In this document: piece by piece, positions 31,135-38,836 of the stretch
Layout: every line of letters starts with the position of its first letter
Position numbering within the stretch: the first letter of the stretch is position 1
Assembly (NCBI RefSeq): GCF_947387525.1
Contig: NZ_CANDNW010000016.1
Span: forward strand, 1 to 38,836
Reading direction: 5' to 3'
DNA from: Limosilactobacillus viscerum
GTDB lineage: Bacteria; Bacillota; Bacilli; Lactobacillales; Lactobacillaceae
DNA: 38,836 nt
Program-made: the position numbers and the translations under genes
Notes under the pieces: generated by a model
Seen by the model: the letters and a program-made list of their open reading frames with translations, nothing else
The model's database searches: none
What the model was told of the DNA's origin: nothing

Positions 31135-31757
31135 TATGCGAGCACCTCCTCTACTTGAGAAAGAGCTGACTTAGTAATAACAACCTTTTGTGCATCAGCA
31201 ACGTTTAAGATGTTAACACCTGCTGGGGTAACAACAGTTGCGTTTGCCAGGTTACGTGCGGATAAAGCAGCGTTCTTGTCATCATCAGTGACAACAACCA
31301 GTGCCTTTTCAGCAACGTTAAGGTTGCTCATTACTCCAGCCATTTCCTTGGTCTTTGGAGCATCGAAGTTCAATGCATCAACAACAACTAATGCGTTGTC
31401 TAAAACCTTTTGGGAAAGGGCTGACTTGATAGCAAGTTGACGAACCTTACGAGGAAGGTTGTACTTGTATGAACGTGGAGTAGGTCCGAAGACAATCCCA
31501 CCACCACGGAATTGAGGTGAACGGATTGAACCTTGACGGGCACGACCAGTTCCCTTTTGACGCCATGGCTTCTTACCACCACCGCTAACGGCTGAACGGT
31601 TCTTAACGGCGTGAGTACCTTGACGCAATGAAGCACGTTGACGCAGGATAGCATCAAATTCAGCGTTTTGGTTTGGTTCTACACCAAATACCGCATCGTT
31701 CAATTCGATTGAACCGTTTTGGCTACCATCTTGCTTGTACAAATTAACGCTAGTCAT
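31134..31757 (-). CDS. rplD: 50S ribosomal protein L4 (uL4)
   Basis: L4 (207 residues) binds 23S rRNA; its extended loop (about 40-100, [20 protein letters not shown]) reaches the tunnel constriction. In E. coli L4 also represses its own operon through the S10 leader. The loop sequence appears to be of ordinary wild-type form. It lies between rplC and rplW. Confidence 0.97.
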   Translation of the reverse strand: MTSVNLYKQDGSQNGSIELNDAVFGVEPNQNAEFDAILRQRASLRQGTHAVKNRSAVSGGGKKPWRQKGTGRARQGSIRSPQFRGGGIVFGPTPRSYKYNLPRKVRQLAIKSALSQKVLDNALVVVDALNFDAPKTKEMAGVMSNLNVAEKALVVVTDDDKNAALSARNLANATVVTPAGVNILNVADAQKVVITKSALSQVEEVLA

Positions 31758-31778
31758 TATTTACTTCCTCCTTTCTGA

Positions 31779-32441
31779 TTATTTGTTGTGTTGCTTGCTC
31801 AGGCTCTTCTTGGTGTTAGCCTTCACAGAGTTCTTAATAGTAACGTATGACTTGTTTGCGCCAGGAACATTACCCTTGATGAGTAATACATTGTTGTCTA
31901 AGTCAACCTTGACAACTTGTAAGTGTTGCATAGTAACAGTCTTGTTACCCATGCGACCTGGGAGCTTCATACCCTTGAATACACGGTTAATGATGGCACC
32001 CAATGAACCTGGACGACGGTGGTAACGAGAACCGTGAGCCATTGGACCACGTGATTGGTTATCCTTGTGAATGTTACCTTGGTAACCATGACCCTTGGTA
32101 ACACCCGTAACGTCGACAGTTTCACCTTCTGCGAAGACGTCAGCCTTAACTTCGTCTCCTACCTTGATGTCATCCCCTAATTCAGCGTCACGGATTTCAC
32201 CGATGAAGCGCTTAGGGGTCGTGTTTGCTTTTGCTGCATGACCTTGTTCAGGCTTGTTACTCAAGATTTCGCGCTTGTCATCGAAACCAAGCTGAACAGC
32301 GTTGTAACCATCGTTTTCAACGGTCTTGATTTGCATAACAACGTTTGGTGTTACATCGATAACAGTAACTGGAACTAATTCACCATCGTCAGTGAATACT
32401 TGAGTCATTCCAACCTTTTTACCTAAGATTCCTTTGGCCAT
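31779..32441 (-). CDS. rplC: 50S ribosomal protein L3 (uL3)
   Basis: L3 (220 residues) is an assembly initiator of the 50S subunit and reaches the peptidyl transferase centre with its central loop. The start [16 protein letters not shown], the [17 protein letters not shown] section and MGNKTVTMQ are conserved. A C-terminal tail rich in lysine and serine ([13 protein letters not shown]) makes it about ten residues longer than the Bacillus protein. Confidence 0.97.
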   Translation of the reverse strand: MAKGILGKKVGMTQVFTDDGELVPVTVIDVTPNVVMQIKTVENDGYNAVQLGFDDKREILSNKPEQGHAAKANTTPKRFIGEIRDAELGDDIKVGDEVKADVFAEGETVDVTGVTKGHGYQGNIHKDNQSRGPMAHGSRYHRRPGSLGAIINRVFKGMKLPGRMGNKTVTMQHLQVVKVDLDNNVLLIKGNVPGANKSYVTIKNSVKANTKKSLSKQHNK

Positions 32442-32490
32442 GAGTACACCTCCAATTTTAATGTTTTAATTTAATGTAGTAGAAAAATAA

Positions 32491-32799
32491 TTACAATTTG
32501 ATTTCGATGTCAACACCACTTGGCAAGTCGAGCTTCATTAATGAGTCAACAGTCTTTGGTGTTGGGTCAATGATGTCGATCAAACGCTTGTGGGTCCGCA
32601 TTTCAAATTGTTCCCGAGACTTCTTAAACTTGTGTGGTGAACGGATAACAGTGTAAATAGTCCGTTCAGTTGGTAACGGGATAGGACCTGAGATTTGAGC
32701 ACCTGTCCGCTTTGCGGTATCAACGATCTTATCAGCAGATTGGTCGAGGATACGGTGTTCATAAGCCTTTAACCGAATACGAATCTTTTGTTTTGCCAT
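32491..32799 (-). CDS. rpsJ: 30S ribosomal protein S10 (uS10)
   Basis: S10 (102 residues) is a 30S head protein and, bound to NusB, also a transcription antitermination factor. The start [19 protein letters not shown] and the [19 protein letters not shown] loop are diagnostic. AAGGAGG lies seven bases before the ATG. It opens the S10-spc-alpha superoperon after a structured leader of about 160 nt. Confidence 0.98.
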   Translation of the reverse strand: MAKQKIRIRLKAYEHRILDQSADKIVDTAKRTGAQISGPIPLPTERTIYTVIRSPHKFKKSREQFEMRTHKRLIDIIDPTPKTVDSLMKLDLPSGVDIEIKL

Positions 32800-32962
32800 T
32801 ATGTTCCCTCCTTCGTCAGATTTAAAATTTGACTAGCTCCGCGGAAATTACCGCCACATCCTGTGGCAAAGCGGCCGGGTGTGTCGCAACCTTCCGCATC
32901 ATCGCTTCGCAGCTTAAACCGTGATAGGGGCAGGGCAAAACTGCTCCCTAAGCTCAAGCACC
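32800..32962 (-). promoter_or_regulatory. Structured 5' leader of the S10 operon
   Basis: Between the promoter and rpsJ several hairpins can form: TAGGGaGCAG/CTGCCCCTA (32926-32950, one bulge), GCCACA/TGTGGC (32853-32867), GCGG/CCGC (32841-32854), and an alternative GCGGAA/TTCCGC pairing (32841-32846 with 32893-32898). Some exclude one another. This is the layout of a regulated ribosomal protein leader; the ligand (L4 by analogy) is inference. Confidence 0.6.
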
Positions 32963-32967
32963 TATCC

Positions 32968-32996
32968 ATCATACACAAGAATCGCCGTCATATCAA
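32968..32996 (-). promoter_or_regulatory. Promoter of the S10-spc-alpha operon
   Basis: TTGATA (32991-32996) and TATGAT (32968-32973) are separated by exactly 17 bases on the minus strand; each matches five of six sigma-A consensus positions. The start of transcription is expected near 32962. Confidence 0.85.
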
Positions 32997-33033
32997 GTGT
33001 TTAAATGGATTTATTTTGAATGAAATATTTTTG

Positions 33034-33078
33034 TAAAATTAAATAAAAATAGTAGTGAGCAAAATATTCACTACTATT
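33034..33078 (-). terminator. Terminator of the purine permease gene
   Basis: A perfect 11-bp stem (AATAGTAGTGA at 33048-33058 with its complement at 33068-33078) lies about ten bases after the permease stop and is followed by a long T-rich tract on the minus strand. It separates this gene from the S10 promoter. Confidence 0.88.
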
Positions 33079-33087
33079 TATAAAAAT

Positions 33088-34413
33088 TTAAAATTGGGGC
33101 CGCTTGGGCATTAAAATATTCAAAACAATTGCAGTAATTGCTGAAATTGCTATTGGTGAACCTAATAGGTACTGTAACATTTGTGGTGATGAATTTAATA
33201 CGTGCTTTGGCAAAAGAACTAACGCAATTGTTAAAACAATTGGTAAGCCAATTACATAGATGTCGCTTTCGCCTGTTTTTAACCGGCGAATAACGTTCAA
33301 GCCATTTAGCATAATAGTAACGGTAATAATAGCAAAAACACCACCGATCACTGGTGCTGGAATTGCTGCCAGAAATGCTGACAATTTAGTAAAGAATCCC
33401 AGGAGAATGAACCAACCACCAGCAGCAATAAATGCCCGCTTACTTGCAATACCCGTAATTGAAATAATTCCAGCATTGGTTGAATAACCAGTAACTGGTG
33501 TAGTTCCTGTAAACGCAGCAATCAAGCAGCTAATCCCCTCACCAATAATTCCGTGGTTCCATTGTTTTTTGGTAATGGTGTGGTTAGTAACTGCTCCCAT
33601 TGCAAACCATGTTCCAGTCGTTTCTGTTGTTAGAATTGCGTAGATGATAATAAAGGTAAGAATAGCAGTTGTATCAAAGTGGATTCCCCAGTGGAGCATT
33701 GTTCGTTGCGGAAGACTAAACCATGGCGACGCTGCAACACTCTTCCAGTCAAACCGGCTCATACTTGCGCTCATTGCTGTGCCAACTAACAGTGCAATCA
33801 CAATTGAACCAGCCTTAAACAATTTTTGTACCCGTGGAAAGCGAATACTAATGCTGACACAAACTAAAAGGGTAAGTGCAGTTACAGCTGCCAGTTCCAT
33901 ATTTTGATAGATGTTACCCTTTGCTTCAAAGATATTATCATTCAATGCTGATGGAATTAATGACAAGCCAACGCAGGTAATAATCGTCCCACCAACTACC
34001 GCTGGGACTAGGTAATTGATGATCTTTTGGAAGACCCCGCTAAGTCCCAGAATGATTAAAAGAACTGCACCAATAACCAGGGAGCCAAGTAGGGTTGCCA
34101 TCCCATTTCCCTTTAGTCCCCCACTGGCTAAAACAACACCAGCCGCGGCACTAAGCGGAACGAAAGATGGCCCTTGCGACACTGGCATCTTCATAAACAA
34201 TCCCGTCTGAAGAATCGTTCCGATCCCGCAGGCTAAAAATGTCGCCTGCAAGAGGCCCGTTGAATCCGCGCTCCCCATCGCAAGCATTCCCGCCAAAATA
34301 ATCGGTGGGACATAAACATCCATTGCCAAAACGTGTTGGAGTCCTAGCAAGGCTGCTTCCGTTCCTGAAATTTTTTCGTCAGGTCCAACTAGTAATTGTG
34401 CTTTTTGATCCAT
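33088..34413 (-). CDS. NCS2 family purine permease (xanthine/uric acid type)
   Basis: The 441-residue protein has about 12-14 hydrophobic helices and the nucleobase-ascorbate transporter (NCS2) landmarks: GLQH with Gln26-His27 in helix 1, the helix-8 glutamate Glu264 in TETTGTWFAMG, and the NAT signature TNAGIISITG (312-321). The signature's first position is Thr instead of the usual Gln, Glu or Pro. The TETTG motif resembles PucJ/PucK-type purine carriers more than uracil carriers, so it probably imports xanthine or a related purine with protons. AGGAG lies ten bases before the ATG. A PurR-like operator pair upstream supports a purine role. It is flanked by terminators, as a one-gene unit between fusA and rpsJ. 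Confidence 0.85.
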   Translation of the reverse strand: MDQKAQLLVGPDEKISGTEAALLGLQHVLAMDVYVPPIILAGMLAMGSADSTGLLQATFLACGIGTILQTGLFMKMPVSQGPSFVPLSAAAGVVLASGGLKGNGMATLLGSLVIGAVLLIILGLSGVFQKIINYLVPAVVGGTIITCVGLSLIPSALNDNIFEAKGNIYQNMELAAVTALTLLVCVSISIRFPRVQKLFKAGSIVIALLVGTAMSASMSRFDWKSVAASPWFSLPQRTMLHWGIHFDTTAILTFIIIYAILTTETTGTWFAMGAVTNHTITKKQWNHGIIGEGISCLIAAFTGTTPVTGYSTNAGIISITGIASKRAFIAAGGWFILLGFFTKLSAFLAAIPAPVIGGVFAIITVTIMLNGLNVIRRLKTGESDIYVIGLPIVLTIALVLLPKHVLNSSPQMLQYLLGSPIAISAITAIVLNILMPKRPQF

Positions 34414-34449
34414 TTCCTAATTACTCCTAATCAATTCTCAATTTTCTAT

Positions 34450-34478
34450 AAAATATCACGAACTATTATTGCTGTAAA
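34450..34478 (-). promoter_or_regulatory. Promoter of the purine permease gene
   Basis: TTTACA (34473-34478) and TATTTT (34450-34455) are 17 bases apart, and the -10 has a TGA extension. It lies between the two CGAAC sites described separately. Confidence 0.6.
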
Positions 34479-34500
34479 GATATAGATTGTTCGATAAAAC
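34456..34500. promoter_or_regulatory. Paired inverted PurR-box-like sites
   Basis: CGAAC on the plus strand (34459-34463, followed by TAT) and CGAAC on the minus strand (34489-34493, followed by AAT) face each other with 27 bases between the CGAA cores. This resembles the B. subtilis PurBox pair (consensus AWWWCCGAACWWT, inverted). The sites flank the -35, so binding of PurR would affect the promoter directly. Confidence 0.55.
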
Positions 34501-34540
34501 GTTTAACTTATTATTTAATGGAGAATTAGGTTTAAAACCA

Positions 34541-34576
34541 AAAAAGAGGTTTCCCGTTTTTCGAGAAACCTCTTTA
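34541..34576 (-). terminator. Terminator of the str operon
   Basis: AAAGAGGTTTC and GAAACCTCTTT form the stem around a short loop, about 20 bases after the fusA stop. The minus strand ends in TTTTTT. Confidence 0.92.
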
Positions 34577-34595
34577 TTTAAGTCATTAAGAATAA

Positions 34596-36680
34596 TTAGT
34601 CGTTACCGTTCTTCTTGATGATGTCTTCTTGGATTGACTTAGGAACAGCTGAGTAGTGGTCGAAAGTCATCGTGAAGGTACCACGACCTTGCGTAGCAGA
34701 ACGCAGGGCAGTAGCGTAACCAAACATTTCTGACAGTGGAACAAATGAGTGGATCAGTTGAGCGTTACCACGTTCTTCCATCCCATCGATCGTACCACGA
34801 CGAGCAGTAACTTGACCCATAACGTCACCCATGTTGTCTTCTGGAACAACGATGTCAACCTTCATGATAGGTTCAAGGATAACTGGATCAGCCTTCTTAG
34901 CAGCATTCTTCAAAGCAAGAGATGCAGCAACCTTGAAGGCAGCTTCACTAGAGTCGACTTCGTGGTAACTACCATCGTAAAGCTTGGCGTGCATGTCAAC
35001 CATTGGGTAGCCGGCAAGAACACCGTTTTGCATAGCTTCCTTCAGACCTTGTTCAACGGCAGGAATGAATTCACGAGGAACAACACCACCAACGATGGCA
35101 TCTTCGAATTCGAAGCCCTTACCTTCTTCAAGTGGCGTAAATTCGATCCATACATCACCGTATTGACCTTTACCACCAGATTGACGAACGAACTTACCTT
35201 GGGCACTTGCTTGCTTAGTAAATGCTTCACGGTAAGATACTTGAGGCTTACCAACCTTAACTTCGGCGTGGAATTCACGACGAAGACGTTCAACAATGAT
35301 GTCCAAGTGAAGTTCACCCATCCCGGCAATCAAAGTTTCACCAGTTTCAGGGTTAGTTTCAGCCTTGAAGGTTGGGTCTTCTTCAGCCAGCTTTTGCAGC
35401 CCCTTGTCCATCTTGTCTTGGTCAGCCTTGGACTTAGGCTCAACAGAAACTTGGATAACTGGTTCAGGGAAGTCCATGGATTCAAGTTGCAGTGGGTGGT
35501 CTGGATCAGTCAGAGAGTCACCAGTAGTGGTGTTCTTCAGACCGATAGCAGCGGCGATATCACCAGAGAATACTTCTGGAATTTCGTGTTGTTGGTTAGA
35601 GTGCATTTGCAGCAGACGACCAATCCGTTCACGCTTACCCTTAGTAGCATTCAGAACGTATGAACCAGATTGAAGTGAACCAGTGTAAACACGTAAGAAA
35701 GTCAAACGACCAACGAATGGGTCAGTGGCAATCTTGAAGGCCAAAGCAGCGAATGGCTTGTCGTCACCAGCAGTCAATTCGATTTCGTTACCATCTTCGT
35801 CATGAGCAACGAATGGCTTAACATCAAGTGGTGATGGTAAGTAATCAATAACGGCATCAAGCATCATCTGGATACCCTTATCCTTGTAAGCTGAACCAGC
35901 TAATACAGGGAAGAGCTTTTCTTCCAGAGTACCCTTACGGATAGCGGCCTTGATTTCATCAACGGAAATTTCGTCACCTTCAAGGTACTTTTCCATGATG
36001 TTGTCATCAATGTCAGCCAGCGTTTCGATCATTGCATCGTGACGCTTTTGAGCTTCGTCCTTCATGTCATCTGGAATATCAACAGTATCCCAGTTAGTAC
36101 CAAGCTTATCTTCGTCGTAAACGTAAGCAACCATCTTAACCAGGTCAACAACACCGGAGAAAGTATCTTCGGCACCAATTGGCATTTGGATTGGCAATGG
36201 GGTAACGTTCAGACGGTCCTTGATCGTTTGAACCGAGTAGTCAAAGTTAGCACCAACCTTGTCCATCTTGTTAGCAAAAACAATCCGTGGAACATTGAAT
36301 TGGTCAGCTTGACGCCAAACAGTTTCAGTTTGTGGTTCAACACCAGCTTGGGCATCAAGAACAGTTACGGCACCATCAAGCACACGCAATGCACGTTCAA
36401 CTTCGACAGTGAAGTCCACGTGTCCTGGGGTATCGATGATGTTAATCCGGTAGTCCTTCCAAACGGCCGTAGTGGCAGCGGAAGTGATAGTGATACCACG
36501 TTCCTTTTCTTCATCCATCCAGTCCATTTGTGAAGCACCATCGTGGGTTTCACCAATCTTGTGAATCTTACCAGTGTAGTAAAGAATCCGCTCAGTGGCA
36601 GTCGTCTTACCGGCATCGATGTGGGCCATGATACCAATGTTACGAGTCTTAGCGAGTGGGTATTCACGTTTATTAGCCAT
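34596..36680 (-). CDS. fusA: Elongation factor G
   Basis: EF-G (694 residues) is the GTPase that drives translocation and, with RRF, ribosome recycling. GTPase motifs: AHIDAGKT (19-26), DTPGH (83-87) and NKMD (137-140), followed by domains II-V; the switch region EKERGITI is intact. Residue 28 is Ala where most EF-Gs have Thr (KTTATER). The start MANKREYPL is conserved, but the AGGAG at 36694-36698 is 13 bases away, longer than normal. Two hairpins separate it from rpsG. No tuf gene follows, unlike in Bacillus. The long plus-strand frames here are antisense shadows. Confidence 0.98.
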   Translation of the reverse strand: MANKREYPLAKTRNIGIMAHIDAGKTTATERILYYTGKIHKIGETHDGASQMDWMDEEKERGITITSAATTAVWKDYRINIIDTPGHVDFTVEVERALRVLDGAVTVLDAQAGVEPQTETVWRQADQFNVPRIVFANKMDKVGANFDYSVQTIKDRLNVTPLPIQMPIGAEDTFSGVVDLVKMVAYVYDEDKLGTNWDTVDIPDDMKDEAQKRHDAMIETLADIDDNIMEKYLEGDEISVDEIKAAIRKGTLEEKLFPVLAGSAYKDKGIQMMLDAVIDYLPSPLDVKPFVAHDEDGNEIELTAGDDKPFAALAFKIATDPFVGRLTFLRVYTGSLQSGSYVLNATKGKRERIGRLLQMHSNQQHEIPEVFSGDIAAAIGLKNTTTGDSLTDPDHPLQLESMDFPEPVIQVSVEPKSKADQDKMDKGLQKLAEEDPTFKAETNPETGETLIAGMGELHLDIIVERLRREFHAEVKVGKPQVSYREAFTKQASAQGKFVRQSGGKGQYGDVWIEFTPLEEGKGFEFEDAIVGGVVPREFIPAVEQGLKEAMQNGVLAGYPMVDMHAKLYDGSYHEVDSSEAAFKVAASLALKNAAKKADPVILEPIMKVDIVVPEDNMGDVMGQVTARRGTIDGMEERGNAQLIHSFVPLSEMFGYATALRSATQGRGTFTMTFDHYSAVPKSIQEDIIKKNGND

Positions 36681-36737
36681 CTTAAGAGTGTATCTCCTTC
36701 CAGAATATGGTTATCAATTTTCTCGTCATTTTCAGAA

Positions 36738-36798
36738 AAAGGGATGACGGTTATTAATCAACTACGTCACCCCTTTATCAACCAGTTAAGCAACTGGT
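36738..36798 (-). promoter_or_regulatory. Tandem hairpins between rpsG and fusA
   Basis: Right after rpsG come a perfect 7-bp hairpin (ACCAGTT/AACTGGT, 36781-36798) and then a 12-bp stem (36765-36776 with 36738-36749, one G-U pair) whose end runs into TTTTTCTG. The second looks like a leaky terminator or attenuator that would lower fusA relative to rpsL-rpsG. No strong promoter is visible between it and fusA. Confidence 0.5.
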
Positions 36799-36813
36799 CT
36801 CAATTGAAAGTGA

Positions 36814-37284
36814 TTACCAGCGGTAGTGTGCGAATGCACGGTTGGCTTCTGCCATCCGGTGCGTATCTTCACGCTTCTTAACTGAAGCACCTGTGTTGTT
36901 AGAAGCATCAATGATTTCACGTGCAAGACGTTCAACCATGGTGTGTTCCCCACGCAAACGTGCGTATTGAACAATCCAACGAAGACCTAAAGTAGTCCGA
37001 CGGTCTGGACGAACTTCGATAGGAACTTGGTAGTTAGAACCACCAACACGCCGTGCCTTAACTTCAAGTACTGGCATAACGTTGTCCATTGCTTCTTGGA
37101 ATACTTCAACTGGATCATTACCAGTTTCTTCCTTAATTTGATCAAAAGCTGCGTACAAAATCTTTGTAGCAGTTCCGCGCTTACCATCGATCATCAAGTG
37201 GTCAATCAAGCTAGTAACAAGCTTTGAGTTGTACATTGGATCTGGTAAGATTTCACGCTTTTGTACATGTCCTTTACGTGGCAT
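36814..37284 (-). CDS. rpsG: 30S ribosomal protein S7 (uS7)
   Basis: S7 (156 residues) nucleates assembly of the 30S head and touches the E-site t[21 protein letters not shown], the [16 protein letters not shown] beta-ribbon and the end [11 protein letters not shown] are conserved. AGGAGG is nine bases before the ATG. In E. coli S7 represses the str operon by binding the rpsL-rpsG gap; here that gap is only 19 bases, so a different site would be required. Confidence 0.98.
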   Translation of the reverse strand: MPRKGHVQKREILPDPMYNSKLVTSLIDHLMIDGKRGTATKILYAAFDQIKEETGNDPVEVFQEAMDNVMPVLEVKARRVGGSNYQVPIEVRPDRRTTLGLRWIVQYARLRGEHTMVERLAREIIDASNNTGASVKKREDTHRMAEANRAFAHYRW

Positions 37285-37303
37285 TACTTAACTCCTCCTT
37301 TAA

Positions 37304-37720
37304 TTACTTCTTCTTAGGCTTCTTGGCACCGTACTTGGACCGTGATTGCATCCGGCCTTCAACACCAGCAGTATCGAGAGTACCACGGATAATGTGGTAA
37401 CGAACCCCTGGCAAGTCCTTAACACGACCACCACGAATCAAAACAACTGAGTGTTCTTGAAGGTTGTGACCGATACCTGGGATGTAAGCAGTAACTTCGA
37501 TCAGGTTTGAAAGACGTACACGGGCGTACTTCCGCAAAGCTGAGTTTGGCTTCTTAGGAGTCATCGTACCGACACGAGTTGCAACCCCACGCTTTTGTGG
37601 TGATGGAGTCTTAACTTCTTCTTTCTTGAAAGTGTTGTAAACATAACCAAGAGCTGGTGACTTTGACTTGCCCTTGTGGCTCTTACGGCCTTTACGTACC
37701 AATTGGTTAATGGTTGGCAT
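37304..37720 (-). CDS. rpsL: 30S ribosomal protein S12 (uS12)
   Basis: S12 (138 residues, with the 13-residue Gram-positive insert) acts in decoding. [13 protein letters not shown] is universal, and the streptomycin-relevant section [11 protein letters not shown] has lysines at 56-57 while the PGVRYH loop has Lys at about 101, the ordinary sensitive form. It is first in rpsL-rpsG-fusA, after a structured leader. The Shine-Dalgarno AAGGAAGGGG lies eight bases before the ATG. Confidence 0.98.
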   Translation of the reverse strand: MPTINQLVRKGRKSHKGKSKSPALGYVYNTFKKEEVKTPSPQKRGVATRVGTMTPKKPNSALRKYARVRLSNLIEVTAYIPGIGHNLQEHSVVLIRGGRVKDLPGVRYHIIRGTLDTAGVEGRMQSRSKYGAKKPKKK

Positions 37721-37752
37721 TATTTTTTCCCCTTCCTTATTTTAAGTCCACA

Positions 37753-37795
37753 CATCCAGGTGGTTCTTTTTGATAAATAAAAAAATTGCTGGATG
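37753..37795 (-). promoter_or_regulatory. Leader hairpin immediately upstream of rpsL
   Basis: CATCCAG and CTGGATG (37789-37795 with 37753-37759) form a 7-bp stem around a T- and A-rich loop of about 29 nt, ending roughly 33 bases before the rpsL ATG. It could mask or present the ribosome-binding region. Confidence 0.4.
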
Positions 37796-37805
37796 AATAT
37801 TAGAT

Positions 37806-37848
37806 TGTCGTGCCTTCGTTGACGCATTCGTCTGCCCAACGACAGACA
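37806..37848 (-). promoter_or_regulatory. Stacked hairpin in the str operon leader
   Basis: TGTC/GACA, TCGTT/AACGA and GACG/CGTC pair in register to make one three-tier hairpin; an alternative GTCTGT/GCAGAC stem (37830-37847) uses the same bases. Two exclusive folds soon after the start of transcription are what an attenuating leader would show. Confidence 0.45.
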
Positions 37849-37874
37849 CTCGTTGCTAAAAAAGCACCTTAAAT

Positions 37875-37903
37875 AGAGTATCACGCTAAAAATGGAATGT
37901 CAA
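37875..37903 (-). promoter_or_regulatory. Promoter of the str operon
   Basis: A perfect TTGACA (37898-37903) is 17 bases from TACTCT (37875-37880), which is weak but has a TGA extension. Transcription should begin near 37868, giving a leader of about 148 nt. Confidence 0.65.
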
Positions 37904-37974
37904 CGAACACAGAAAGTTATTTTCACAGAATCTCGTTTTTTCTTCGTTTTACTCTAGTAAGGAGGTTGTTTTAA

Positions 37975-38667
37975 ATGCGTACCGTTTTCTACTTTTGCAT
38001 TGGTACCACCGTTGCTTCTTTTGCATGCTGCTGTGGCTACCGGCTCGGTAAGGGGCAGGCACCTTGGTCTCCCCGCCGTTCTTACTGCGATAATTGCGGA
38101 CACTTGCTTGCTAGCTGGCAACTCATTCCGATTCTAGGATGGCTATTGCAGGGTGGCCATTGTCATTATTGTGGTAACCATATTTCTGTCTTTCTTCCGA
38201 CTACCGAGTTTCTTATTGGTATTGCCGCGGTCTTACTTTGCAACGGCAGTTCTTACCCTATGCAGCTAGTATACCTGCTTGCCCTCGCAACCCTCACGAT
38301 CCTTGCTTGCTGCGACTTCTTTTATTGCTTTGTTTATCCTATCTTTATTTTGGGATTGCTGCCACTAGCTTTCTCGCACCCTTTATCGTGGTCAATAACT
38401 GAGGTTGGCTCAGCTTTCTTCCTATTAACTATTATTTTTATCTTAGTTATCAAGTATCAGGGCCTCGGTAGCGGGGATCTTTACTTCTTAATTATGATAC
38501 TAATTGTCCTCGGCTTTTACCCCACAATCGCGATTATCCTATTAGCAAGCTCCGCCACCCTACTCCTTATTCCCTTCTCCAACACCAAAGTACCGTTCAT
38601 CCCCGGATTAGCATTTGCTACCATTATCGTCCTGATTTATTTAAAACAAAAAGGCGCATTGGCATAA
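37975..38667 (+). CDS. comC: Type IV prepilin peptidase (ComC/PilD family)
   Basis: The 230-residue membrane enzyme should cut, and may N-methylate, prepilins of the competence pseudopilus (ComGC and relatives). It has the N-terminal domain with the paired Cys38-x2-Cys41 and Cys63-x2-Cys66, then about six to seven helices. The two catalytic aspartates are Asp114 (CCDFFYCF) and Asp168 in GLGSGD. The ATG is nine bases after AAGGAGG. It is divergent from rpsL, the usual place in lactobacilli. No prepilin or comG genes are in the window. Extra cysteines near the start (CACCC, 18-20) have no known role. Confidence 0.9.
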   Translation: MRTVFYFCIGTTVASFACCCGYRLGKGQAPWSPRRSYCDNCGHLLASWQLIPILGWLLQGGHCHYCGNHISVFLPTTEFLIGIAAVLLCNGSSYPMQLVYLLALATLTILACCDFFYCFVYPIFILGLLPLAFSHPLSWSITEVGSAFFLLTIIFILVIKYQGLGSGDLYFLIMILIVLGFYPTIAIILLASSATLLLIPFSNTKVPFIPGLAFATIIVLIYLKQKGALA

Positions 38668-38685
38668 AGCCAACGCAGCCAAATT
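38657..38685 (+). terminator. Weak hairpin at the end of comC
   Basis: GCG..TTGGC pairs with GCCAA..CGC with a two-base bulge, overlapping the last comC codons and the stop. It is followed by AAATTTATTT. It may terminate comC, but the T-run is poor. Confidence 0.35.
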
Positions 38686-38687
38686 TA

Positions 38688-38836
38688 TTTATCCTCTTCT
38701 TCAACCGTCACAATAAACAAGTTATAGCCGAACCGTGAGAGGTTTTCAATATTTTGTAATCCTAAATTTCAAGAATAAGTTAGCCACTGGACTCAAATAA
38801 ATAATACTGACCAATTGATTATTGGTTGATGGAGCT
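38688..38836 (-). pseudogene. Possible 3' end of a minus-strand gene, frame broken
   Basis: On the minus strand a stop at 38690 ends a frame reading NLGLQNIENLSRFGYNLF then IVTVEEEDK, which looks like a normal protein C terminus with an acidic end. It is cut off upstream by a TGA, while the neighbouring frame stays open to the window edge (VSIIYLSPVANLFLKF). The two halves would join with a single-base shift. I do not recognise the protein; it may be a decayed gene or chance. Confidence 0.3.

Noticed and set aside
34749-35663. Plus-strand open frame of 304 codons opposite fusA
   Set aside because: It is fully antisense to the highly conserved EF-G gene, lacks a ribosome-binding site and family resemblance, and follows from codon bias.
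36039-36533. Plus-strand open frame of 164 codons opposite fusA
   Set aside because: Antisense shadow without start signal or recognisable domain.
37904-37974. Competence (ComX or ComK) promoter for comC
   Set aside because: The region is T-rich but shows neither a clear ComK box pair nor a combox-like motif; any match would be forced.

Overview
The window is a conserved housekeeping region of a low-to-mid GC Gram-positive chromosome, almost certainly a lactic acid bacterium of the family Lactobacillaceae and probably close to Limosilactobacillus. The reasons are the gene neighbourhoods (gatCAB-dgkB-rlmD next to pcrA-ligA-camS; a prepilin peptidase divergent from rpsL; no map between adk and infA; no tuf after fusA), an RlmD without iron-sulfur cysteines, and C+ (zinc) forms of S14 and L36. 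Species cannot be fixed from the sequence alone. Nearly everything is on the minus strand, so transcription runs from high to low coordinates; only the prepilin peptidase gene at 37975-38667 is on the plus strand.

Layout in the direction of transcription. (1) 37868-34541: str operon rpsL-rpsG-fusA, with its own promoter, a structured 5' leader, two hairpins between rpsG and fusA, and a strong terminator. (2) 34500-33034: a single NCS2 purine permease gene with a promoter flanked by two inverted PurR-box-like sites and its own terminator; it sits between the str and S10 operons. (3) 32996-18667: the S10-spc-alpha superoperon, 29 genes from rpsJ to rplQ including secY, adk, infA, rpmJ (39 codons) and rpoA, with a near-consensus promoter, a roughly 160-nt structured leader, a possible internal promoter before infA, and a structured 96-nt terminator region. 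(4) 18612-15324: ecfA1-ecfA2-ecfT (shared energising module of ECF vitamin transporters) and truA. (5) 15327-14314: rplM-rpsI with its own promoter, an L13-type leader and a terminator. (6) 14282-11749: a membrane-anchored GH73 muramidase/glucosaminidase, xpt, and a divergent PurK-like ATP-grasp protein. (7) 11679-6113: pcrA, ligA and the lipoprotein gene camS. (8) 5960-1611: gatC-gatA-gatB-dgkB. (9) 1609-125: rlmD.

Together the genes cover translation (ribosomal proteins, EF-G, IF-1, amidotransferase for Gln/Asn-tRNA, rRNA and tRNA modification), RNA polymerase alpha, the Sec channel, adenylate kinase, DNA replication and repair (LigA, PcrA), and purine salvage (Xpt and the purine permease, encoded in separate units). 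No gap without a gene exceeds 300 bases. I see no CRISPR array, tRNA, rRNA, prophage or intact insertion sequence, and I do not see a convincing new multi-gene system. The most interesting material is non-coding and regulatory: a 108-bp long palindrome upstream of gatC, leaders of three ribosomal protein operons, the PurR-like operator pair, and intergenic hairpins. Among proteins, the PurK-like protein that has lost the PurK signature stands out. Short remnants at both window edges could be decayed mobile-element or gene ends.
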